From NCBI GenBank assembly GCA_944989445.1, contig CALYLW010000489.1:310001-374000 (forward strand): 64,000 nucleotides of DNA, written 5' to 3'. A program made the translations under genes and the position numbers. Positions 49,715-57,930 of the stretch are shown here, piece after piece (within the stretch, counting starts at the first letter, position 1; every line of letters starts with the position of its first letter). Source of the stretch: Ampullaceana balthica (Eukaryota > Mollusca > Gastropoda > Lymnaeidae). Below the pieces are notes generated by a model. It made no database searches, had not been told where the DNA came from, and saw nothing but the letters and a program-made list of their open reading frames with translations.

Positions 49715-50503
49715 AGTTGTTTTTGTTTTTCTCGATTGAGTGACTGGGTGTTGTCTTGATTGAGTGACTGGGTGTTGTCTCGATTGAGTGACTGGGTGTT
49801 GTCTTGATTGAGTGACTGGGTGTTGTCTTGATTGAGTGACTGGGTGTTGTCTTGATTGAGTGACTGGGTGTTGTCTTGATTGAGTGACTGGGTGTTGTCT
49901 TGATTGAGTGACTGGGTGTTGTCTTGATTGAGTGACTGGGTGTTGTCTTGATTGAGTGACTGGGTGTTGTCTTGATTGAGTGACTGGGTGTTGTCTTGAT
50001 TGAGTGACTGGGTGTTGTCTTGATTGAGTGACTGGGTGTTGTCTTGATTGAGTGACTGGGTGTTGTCTTGATTGAGTGACTGGGTGTTGTCTTGATTGAG
50101 TGACTGGGTGTTGTCTTGATTGAGATACTGGGTGTTGTCTTGATTGAGTGACTGGGTGTTGTCTTAATTGAGTGACTGGGTGTTGTCTTGATTGAGTTAC
50201 TGGGTGTTGTCTTGATTGAGTTACTGGGTGTTGTCTTGATTGAGTGACTGGGTGTTGTCTTGATTGAGTTACTGGGTGTTGTCTTGATTGAGTGACTGGG
50301 TGTTGTCTTGATTGAGTGACTGGGTGTTGTCTTGATTGAGTGACTGGGTGTTGTCTTGATTGAGATACTGGGTGTTGTCTTGATTGAGTGACTGGGTGTT
50401 GTCTTGATTGAGTGACTGGGTGGTGTCTTGATTGAGTGACTGGGTGTTGTCTTGATTGAGTGACTGGGTGTTGTCTTGATTGAGTGACTTGGTGTTGTCT
50501 TGG
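49715..50503. repeat. 24-bp tandem array, about 32 units
   Basis: The unit is TCTTGATTGAGTGACTGGGT then GTTG. A few units have GAGATACTGGG or GAGTTACTGGG. The 24-bp period opens a 298-codon minus-strand frame of RQHPVTQS repeats, taken to be an artefact. Confidence 0.97.
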
Positions 50504-50599
50504 GGATTTTGTTTTCTGTGAAAGTTGTGGCCGAGCTCTCTGTCTACAGTGGAGGCTTAACACTATGCAACCCCTCCCGCGTTGGAACCTTTATATCCT

Positions 50600-51196
50600 G
50601 CGACTATTCTACACCATCACCTCTGCCACCACCTCTACCATCACTTCTACCATCACCTCTACCATCACCTCTACCACCGCCTCTTCCATCACCTCTACCA
50701 ACACCTCTACCATCACCTCTTCCATCACCTCTACCATCACTTCAACCATCACCTCTAACATCACCTCTACCACCGCCTCTACCATCACCTCTACCATCAC
50801 CTCTACCACCTCCTCTACCATCACTTCTACCATCACCTCTACCATCACCTCTACCACCGCTTCTACCATCACCTCTACCATCACCTCTACCACCACCTTT
50901 ACCATCACCTCTACCACCACCTCTAACATCACCTCTACCATCACCTCTTCCATCACCTCTACCATCACTTCAACCATCACCTCTAACATCACCTCTACCA
51001 CCGCCTCTACCATCACCTCTACCATCACCTCTACCACCTCCTCTACCATCACTTCTACCATCACCTCTACCATCACCTCTACCATCGCCTCTACCATCAC
51101 CTCTACCATCACCTCTACCACCACCTTTACCATCACCTCTACCACCACCTCTAACATCACCTCTACCATCACCCCTACCATCACCACCAACTCCAG
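50600..51196. repeat. 12-bp tandem array with a 228-bp higher-order repeat
   Basis: The basic module is ACCATCACCTCT. The order of variant modules (TTCCATCACCTC, ACTTCAACC, AACATCACCTCT, ACCACCGCCTCT, ACCACCTCC) at about 50710-50937 is repeated at about 50938-51165. This shows duplication of a 19-module block. All open frames on both strands are artefacts of the 12-bp period. Confidence 0.95.
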
Positions 51197-51389
51197 AATA
51201 TCTCTCACGCCCCAGAATTCCTTGACAAGAAATAGTTCTAAATAAATTAATTAGTAACATTTTTTCAACCTTTTTTCAGGGAAATTTTCAGAAATATTTT
51301 CCTTTTGAAAAATGGGAAATATTTTGAGTCGAGAGTTTGTCGACAATTTCAACTGGAAAACTTTAAACAAATTTAAACGTTATTTATTT
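51197..51389. other. AT-rich spacer, no gene seen
   Basis: Nothing recognised. Confidence 0.4.
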
Positions 51390-51690
51390 AATACTAGTGT
51401 ATTGCCCGTCAAAATGACGGAAGTTTTCAAAATGAATACATTTCAGCCGAAATCTATTCATTTTGAAAAAAAATACACATCCGAATAATAAATAATGTAA
51501 TACAGAACTTTTATTTATTTTTATTTGATTAATTTATTATCATATTGAACAATTTTATGCGGAACGTTCGAAAAGTGTTATTTTTGGTGCAGTAATTTGG
51601 TGCGCTGCTTTCTAAAATTAGTAGCGTCACGGACAGACAGACATGACAGACGTGACAGAGATTGCAAATTAGGTATATTGATTCTATAAC
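51390..51690. repeat. Probable interspersed repeat with TACTAGTGTATTGCCCGTC start
   Basis: The left end TACTAGTGTATTGCCCGTCA and the right end with GGACAGACAGACATGACAGA and TTAGGTATATTGA recall the termini of non-autonomous elements elsewhere in this window (57.9, 28.6 kb). No internal gene. The class is not assigned. Confidence 0.35.
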
Positions 51691-52231
51691 CTTTTATAGA
51701 ATCATAGGTGAGGTGGTTTTTTTTTCCTGTTTCTGTATAAAGAGAGCTCTAGTGCATTTTAAATGGCTGAATCATTCCAGGCACGACTCGATATTTTCTT
51801 GAATTCGTGTGTATAACTGTAATCCTATGCGTGGTCAAACTGTACACCACCGATGAATGGAATGTTCTATTCTTAACAATGGTCTGTCCAGCAGACTGGG
51901 GTGTTGAATACTTTGTGAAACAATTCACTTTAACAAATGTAAGTCGAGATGGAGTCATGCAATATATCCACAATTCAAAGAAATTAGTTAAGAGAACAAA
52001 TATTCTTTTTGTTTAAGTTTTAAAAATATATCTTTAAATTTTTTTATTACATTAGTTTTTGTCTTTGCTTCCATAAAATTTAATTAACATTAATATTTCA
52101 GGAACAATTTCCTTTATTTGAAATTTGAAAGATGCCATGAATGTAACCATTTCTTCCGTGTGGCCCGTACACAGCTGAGTGTTCAACAGTTGTAGCAGAT
52201 AAAAATAAAATGTACGTCCAGATTATTTCCT
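51691..52231. other. Downstream region of the channel gene
   Basis: No gene is supported. An AATAAA on the minus strand (52113-52118) lies 114 bp after the stop codon of the DEG/ENaC terminal exon and could be its polyadenylation signal. Open frames at 51749-52016 are unassigned. Confidence 0.4.
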
Positions 52232-52455
52232 TCAACACACGCTGTCGTTATTGTCCTTTTCTGTAGACTGTGACCTCGTGCGTGACCTCGTGCGTGACCT
52301 CGTGAGTGACCTCGTGCGTGACCTTGTGGTAGATTTGAGCCGTGAGTAGAGGCTTCTCCCTCCTAGGACCGTCATGAGCCAGCCGAGCTCCACAAACTCC
52401 AGGACCGTTAGTACGCTGGCCCCTGTGAATAGGCCGATCTGACCACCCACGTTAC
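52232..52455 (-). CDS. DEG/ENaC sodium channel, terminal exon (TM2 and C-terminal tail)
   Basis: This exon encodes the second membrane helix and cytoplasmic end of a degenerin/epithelial Na+ channel family subunit, a trimeric plasma-membrane cation channel. The minus-strand 3' splice site TTTATGAACAG precedes GTAACGTGGG. Joined to the exon at 53339-53450, the frame reads DVFGNVGGQIGLFTGASVLT and continues VLEFVELGW. G-A-S is the family's selectivity-filter motif (G/S-x-S), and the following E lies in TM2. After a short linker (LGGRSLYSRLKST) the tail is TRSR-type repeats from a 12-bp coding array, then QSTEKDNNDSVC and TGA at 52232. The family call is strong. Subtype (FaNaC-like, ASIC-like or other) cannot be decided from this fragment. 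Confidence 0.9.
52255..52335 (-). repeat. 12-bp coding minisatellite GACCTCGTGCGT
   Basis: Five to six units lie inside the terminal exon of the DEG/ENaC gene. On the coding strand they encode alternating Arg-Ser-Arg-Thr in the cytoplasmic tail. The period preserves the reading frame. Confidence 0.92.
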
Positions 52456-52479
52456 CTGTTCATAAACAAAGGATAACAT

Positions 52480-52580
52480 AGAAGAGTGTACACTTACCAG
52501 GGATATGGTGTGGACATACACAGTAGACTGTACACTTACAAGGGATATGGTGTGGACATACACAGTAGAGAATATTGACA
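52480..52580. repeat. 45-bp direct repeat, 2 copies
   Basis: GTACACTTACCAGGGATATG then GTGTGGACATACACAGTAGA, repeated with few changes, within the intron. Confidence 0.88.
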
Positions 52581-52784
52581 ATACCAAACAGATTGTACAT
52601 AGACGATGTATAGACAAACCGACCATAATGCTGGCAATGTATAGGATGATGTTTAATTGATTACCTATTTCTTTTCTTCTCTGGGGTTTTCCCGCAGGGA
52701 AGTACTATAAACACCGTCAGGAAAGGCATTCATGGAAGGGACATTGAAAACTGACACATTAAAAGATCTACAAACATAGGGACA

Positions 52785-53075
52785 TATCTGCAGACAAACT
52801 TAGATAGTGAAAGATCTTCAGACAAACTGAGATATAGATAGATCTACAGAAAAACTGAGATATGGAACGATCTACAGACAAACTAAGAAAGGGAAAATCT
52901 ACAGACAAACTAAGAAAGGGAAAGATCTACAGACAAACTGAGATAAAGAAAGATCTACAAACTAAGAAAGGGAAAGATATGCAGACAGACTGAGATAGGG
53001 AAATATCTGCAGACAAACTAAGAAAGGGAAAGATCTGCAGACAAACTGAGATAGAGAAAGATCTACAGACACGTG
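52785..53075. repeat. 25- to 28-bp intronic array, about 11 units
   Basis: Imperfect units of GAAAGATCTACAGACAAACT then GAGATAG or AAGAAAGG. Length and sequence vary. Confidence 0.9.
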
Positions 53076-53338
53076 ACTACCCAGTTAGCTCATTGAGCCA
53101 AGTTCGGTAGACACTGCCACAAGGGAGCTATAAAACCCACCTCAGTGTGGACGCTAGCCGCTAACTTCAACATGTTACTCAACAGTGTCAACGGTTTCGA
53201 AACCAAAAGGTACAGGAGATAAAATTAAGAAGCCGAAACTTAATATGTGCGCATGAGTACAGTTGCCCTCCCCCCCCCCATTCCAAGAGTTTTGTTTTAA
53301 AATTACAGTGTTGACATCCATGGTATGAAAGAACTCAC

Positions 53339-53450
53339 CAAAGACATCAGGCCACGTGTACTTGGGGATGTGCTCCTCAACATGGACAAATAAATCTTCA
53401 TAGTAGATCTTCATGGTGACGTAGCTGGCCCTGATTGGATGAAAGGCCAT
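53339..53450 (-). CDS. DEG/ENaC sodium channel, penultimate exon
   Basis: This 112-nt exon encodes 37 codons plus one base of the extracellular stretch just before TM2. Its translation starts MAFHPIRASYVTMKIYYE and ends PKYTWPDVF. An in-frame TAG directly before the first codon shows that the exon boundary lies there. A long pyrimidine tract and ATAG provide the 3' splice site. The donor is TTTG|GTGAGT. The split Gly codon joins in phase to the exon at 52232-52455. The IYYEDL...YTW pattern is typical of the region preceding the pore in this family. Earlier exons are expected further up the minus strand (beyond 53450), but I did not find them in the repeat-rich DNA that follows. Confidence 0.88.
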
Positions 53451-53734
53451 CTATGAATAGTGAGTTGGGGGCGGGGGGGGGTGGACTGTTAATTAAATTT
53501 TATTTATTTAACACTTGCATCGAAACGATCTTAAAATTATTCAAGAGTCATTCAGAATTTTTCGTCAGAATGTTAATGGACTATTTATTTTGTACCTTTT
53601 CATTTTAAGAAAAAATAAATCAAAAAATTATTAGGGGGGGGGCGGTGAAAAAGGGGGGGGGAGGGATTGCACGCGGATCTTTTGGTCAAGGAATTTGGCT
53701 CTAGAACTGCCGGATCATGAACTCAAACCTAACA

Positions 53735-54005
53735 TTTCCGAACATGACTCATTGGCTCATTGACTAATTGGCTCATTGGCTCATTAACTCATTGGCTCAT
53801 TGGCTAATTGGCTAATTGGCTCATTGGCTAATTGGCTCATTGACTTATTGGCTCAATGACTCATTGGCTCATTAACTCATTGGCTCATTGACTCAGTGGC
53901 TCATTGACTCATTGGCTAATTGGCTCATTGACTTATTGACTCAAAGACTCATTGGCTCATTTGCTAATTGACTAATTGACTCATTGACTCATTGGCTCAT
54001 TGGCT
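53735..54005. repeat. 10-bp-based repeat (GCTCATTGGC / GACTCATTGG)
   Basis: About 27 modules of ATTGGCTC, ATTGACTC and ATTGGCTA in irregular order. Confidence 0.9.
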
Positions 54006-54139
54006 TTCGTTTTGATGCCAACTTTAAAGACTGATCGTGAAATACACAAAAGGGATTGGGGACCATTAATTCCAGTGCCAAATATTGATGCATTTTTAGC
54101 TGCCATTAGGAATGAAAAGTTTTAACTATATGATATAGA
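54006..54139. other. Short spacer
   Basis: Contains GGGGACCATTAATTCCAGTG and flanking DNA with no recognised gene. Confidence 0.3.
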
Positions 54140-54250
54140 TTTTTTTTAATGTATCATATGGATAAAAAAGTATGTCATATGGATACAAAAAGTATTTCAT
54201 ATGGATAACAATTGTATCATATCGATACAAAATTATATCATAAGGATAAG
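54140..54250. repeat. About 20-bp repeat TCATATGGATA
   Basis: Five imperfect copies of a unit around TATCATATGGATAAAAAAGT. Confidence 0.82.
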
Positions 54251-54784
54251 TGCAATTGGCGAGAAATAAAAGCCCATTCTTTATTTTATATATTTTCTTT
54301 ATGTTTGTTTGGAGCAAATATTAATATTCGCTCCATTCACATCCTTAGTATTTAGACCAGTTTTAAAATCTTTCAATATATACAATAAAATGTGTATGCC
54401 AAAAGTTAAACTTCGTTTTACAAATCAATTGAACAATTACGACGTTTAAGTCCTGGCTCCCACCCCCCATCAGACTTTAAACCCCACCCCCTCCACCAAC
54501 CCATGGGTCGGTCAGACGACCAAATGTCAGTTACACTGTCTCACAGGCACGGGCCGCTCCTATGCTAAATGCTAAAATCAACAACTCGAAAGACTGTCTG
54601 GATCAACTCACTTTCAACAAACGTCAAGTCACAAGTCTTCTGGCCTTCCAACAGTCAGGCCCACCCCATCCCTTTGTCTTCCTGTCCTGTTTTACTAGCA
54701 CCGGCAGGACTTGTCCTCTTGAAATAGCTGTAATAACAGGACTTGTCCTGTTGAAATAACTGTATTAACAGGACTTCACCTTTT
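54251..54784. other. Spacer, no gene seen
   Basis: A short open frame at 54562-54759 is not recognisable. AATAACTGTAATAACAGGAC-type duplications occur near 54730-54780. Confidence 0.4.
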
Positions 54785-55215
54785 GAAATTAAACAACCCC
54801 GTAAAAACAAAGTTTTGGACTATAAATCCCTTATATATGAAACAGAACTTAAAGTATTGATTATGTTTCAACGCGACAAACATTTACAGCCTAAAACTGA
54901 GTAAACTCTCCTCGTGTTAAACACGAGATGTGGTCATCGATGGCTGGCGTGAGTCAAGTGACCCGTAAAATGTAAACAATAGCGACCGCTACATATAGCT
55001 TATAGAGATAAACTAAAAATGCATTAATGTAATAACTGTACATTCGATCGATCTGAAATTTTGACACAATGCATTGTTAGATGACACGAGGCTATGTGAG
55101 AAATTTCAGATCGATGGCATCACGGAAAATGGGTCATTTTTTACTTTTATTTTTCCGCCCGCGAACGAGATGACGACAGAGAGACAAGATTTCGAAGTTA
55201 ATATAAGGGATTTAA
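54785..55215 (+). mobile_element. MITE family B, diverged copy 3
   Basis: It starts AACAACCCCGTAAAAACAAA then TTTTGGACTATAAATCCCTT and ends AAGTTAATATAAGGGATTTA, matching the termini of the copies at 38160 and 44815. The interior is largely different and includes TTTCAGATCGAT-type blocks shared with copy 2 (near 44980). Confidence 0.6.
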
Positions 55216-56034
55216 TAACTGTAATAACAGGATTTTTTCCTCGTTGGCCTGGCCAGTTACCCATCAATGATTGAACTGTTTGTCACACTGGGCATAATCC
55301 ATAGATATTGGAGAAAAGTAAAGACTTTTCTTTAAGTTAAAGTAACGTTTAGAACGTCTGAGCGCTATTAGACTAGGATGGACACATTGCACTGCACAAG
55401 AAAGTCTTATCCTCATATCAGATCGCAGACAGAGATGATACTCTAAAGAAATGTTACTTCATTTCCCCAGTTGGTCCCTTTTTTAAAATTTGTGTGGGAG
55501 CAGGAGGAATCGTTAATTTTACAGTAAACCCTCAACTCAGTAATACCTTCAACCCCACACACCCACACCCGACCGTCTACTCCCCCACACCCCAACCGCC
55601 TACTCCCCCACACATTGAAATAAATTCTCTTTTGTGAAAACCTCCCCCGCATTTCTCTGTGGTCAGTTTTTGGGGTTTTTTGGTGGGTCAACAACTATAT
55701 TCAGGCTGATAGTCAAACGGCTCGGTGGGTGGGGGGGGTCCGATAGTGGGACGGGGTCATAAAGGGGGATATATTGGGATGGGGCGGTCTGATGGGGTGT
55801 TTTTAAAGACACTATTTGAACTACTTTTTTGAATGAATTGGAAGCTCCGCCTATTTGCTAACAGATTTTAAATTCTATTCTTGGAATCGTATTTGACAAA
55901 CCTTATCTCTTGTTCTTTAAAGGTTAGTAATCATTGAAATTTTGTTTGAGAAAATTTACATCTGTTTACAACTTAAAACAGTCAACTATCAACATTTCAT
56001 CGGTTTACAACTGATGTTACCAAAGATTGAGTTC
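55216..56034. other. Spacer, no gene seen
   Basis: Two short open frames without recognisable content. A purine-rich GGTGGGTGGGGGGGGT stretch lies at about 55724. Confidence 0.45.
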
Positions 56035-56592
56035 GGGAACAACACATGAGTGAAAGTTGGAACAAAACATGAGTGAAAGTTGGAACAAAACATGAGTGAA
56101 ATTTGGAACCACACATAAGTGAAAGTTGGAACAACACATGAGTGAAAGTTGGAACAACACATGAGTGAAAGTTGGAACAAAACATGAGTGAAAGTTGGAA
56201 CAAAACATGAGTGAAAGTTGGAACAAAACATGAGTGAAAGTTGGAACAAACACATGAGTGAAAGTTGGAACAAAACATGAGTGAAAGTTGGAACAACACA
56301 TGAGTGAAAGTTGGAACAACACATGAGTGAAAGTTGGAACAACACATGAGTGAAAGTTGGAACAAAACATGAGTGAAAGTTGGAACAAAACATGAGTGAA
56401 AGTTGGAACAAAACATGAGTGAAAGTTGGAACAAAACATGAGTGAAAGTTGGAACAACACATGAGTGAAAGTTGGAACAACACATGAGTGAAAGTTGGAA
56501 CAAAACATGAGTGAAAGTTGGAACAACACATGAGTGAAAGTTGGAACAACACATGAGCCAAAGTTTGAACAACACATGAGTGAAAGTTGTGT
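56035..56592. repeat. 23-bp tandem array, about 24 units
   Basis: The unit is AACA(A/C)AACATGAGTGAAAGT then TGG. A/C variation at the fifth or sixth base is frequent; one unit near 56250 has an extra base. Long Phe/Ser/Val frames on minus are artefacts of the period. Confidence 0.97.
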
Positions 56593-56856
56593 GTTAAGTC
56601 TAAGCTCTATCGACCCTTGAGACGTAGAGATGGTGGGTTCAAATGTACGCACCTCTAGTAAGTGTCGGGCTGCAGATTATTTATTCTATAAATCTCTCCA
56701 TTGATGAATAGCTGTATTATTATTAACAACTTTATTATTTTGAAGTAAGAAATGTGTCTTTGTTTCTCATCGATAGTCTTTGATGTTTTTTTATTTGTGT
56801 GTGTGTTTTACTTTATCTGGTCTTGTGTACGCATTTGTCTACACATACACTCACTC

Positions 56857-56881
56857 ACACACACACACACACACACACACC
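56857..56881. repeat. (CA)n microsatellite
   Basis: A (CA) run of about 12 dinucleotides. A GT run of 6 lies shortly upstream, at 56794-56806. Confidence 0.9.
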
Positions 56882-56884
56882 GTT

Positions 56885-57870
56885 GACAAAGTTTAAATAG
56901 GTGTCATGCCAACGAAATAAGGAAGTCCATCGGTGTCCGTTAGAGAGGGACGCCGCCTACCAAATTTCGTGAAGATGGGGCATTAAATAAGAAAGTTTAA
57001 CAAGGTAAAGTTGTCGAGCGTAAAGTCCGTAGAATTTCGAAATGAAACATGCTAAAGTATTGGACATCTTTTGCCCTATCGTTTCACAATAATTGTCATC
57101 AAAATGTTTTGTACCAAGTTTGATCAAGAAATAGCCATTGTAGTAACATTGTAACTTAATACAACCCTCAGATAGACATAAGGATAAAAACACCTTTCTT
57201 ATTCCGTATGCAAGAACAAACTCATACAAATTTTCGTTCTTCCCGTCCGGAATTCGGGCGTGGAATAGGTTGCCTGAAGAAACCAGGAAAGCCAACACTT
57301 TATCAACATTTAAAACTCTAATAAGAATGCAGGACTAAACACAAACCATAGATAAGCATAGGATGCAATAATCTTCTGTATAGAAGGAGCGTCTGAACCA
57401 GATACGATAAGATAAGATAGCCATTGTAGTTAGAGTCTTTGCGGGAGTGAATTCAATAACTTTCGTAAGTTTCATGTCGATCAGTGACTAAAATAATTTT
57501 TATACAGCCTATTTAAAAAAACGACATTAAGGGCCCCCGGGAACAATCGGAACAAAATGTAATTTTAAAAACACCTGCTAATTTTAATCTGAATCATGAT
57601 GGAGATAGCTATCAATATTTGTCAAGATTTTAAAAAAATTTAATGGGGAATAAAATTTAAAAGTATACGAAAAAAGATTTTGGGCCCCCGGCCCCGAAGA
57701 AGAACACATTAGGAGTTTGGTGCCCCATAAAATTGTAATATGGGCAATCTAATTTTTATGTATCAAGTTTTTTCAAGATCCATACATTTTTGAGAAATTT
57801 GGTAAGTGGGTTACAAAGATTAACTGAATCCTACTTCGCCGATGCGAAGCGCAGGCATTTTACTAGTGTG
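56885..57870 (+). mobile_element. Helentron/Helitron-like remnant, split by a LINE insertion
   Basis: The 3' end GCGCAGGCATTTTACTAGT at 57850-57868 matches the ends of the elements at 28757 and 30104. GGGCCCCCGG blocks (57528, 57683) and the segment after 57431 also match that family. The LINE fragment at 57145-57416 interrupts the sequence. The start point is uncertain. Confidence 0.5.
57145..57416 (+). mobile_element. 5'-truncated non-LTR retrotransposon, 272 bp
   Basis: This is the final 3' part of the same family as the minus-strand element at 19241-20574. It shares ACTTAATACAACCCTCAGAT, the SFFPSGIRAWNRLPEE coding block and a GATAAGATAAG tail. It is flanked by ATAGCCATTGTAGT at 57131-57144 and again at 57417-57430, a perfect 14-bp target duplication. 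5' truncation, a simple tail and a TSD are typical products of target-primed reverse transcription. Confidence 0.93.
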
Positions 57871-57930
57871 TGAGTATGTATGAGTGTGTGTGTGTAAGTG
57901 TGTATACTATATATATACTAGACGCCCCAC

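Larger units (their letters stand above)
52456..53338 (-). other. Intron of the DEG/ENaC gene
   Basis: Bounded by GTGAGT at the donor (complement of 53333-53338) and CAG at the acceptor (complement of 52456-52458). It holds two minisatellites, 52480-52580 and 52785-53075, and no recognisable exon. Confidence 0.75.

Noticed and set aside
49667..50563. 298-codon RQHPVTQS repeat protein
   Set aside because: A 24-bp period opens the frame. The terminal parts are not protein-like and no gene structure surrounds it.
56957..57298. 113-codon minus-strand open frame
   Set aside because: It is antisense to the LINE fragment on plus, which carries the recognisable SFFPSGIRAWN coding block.
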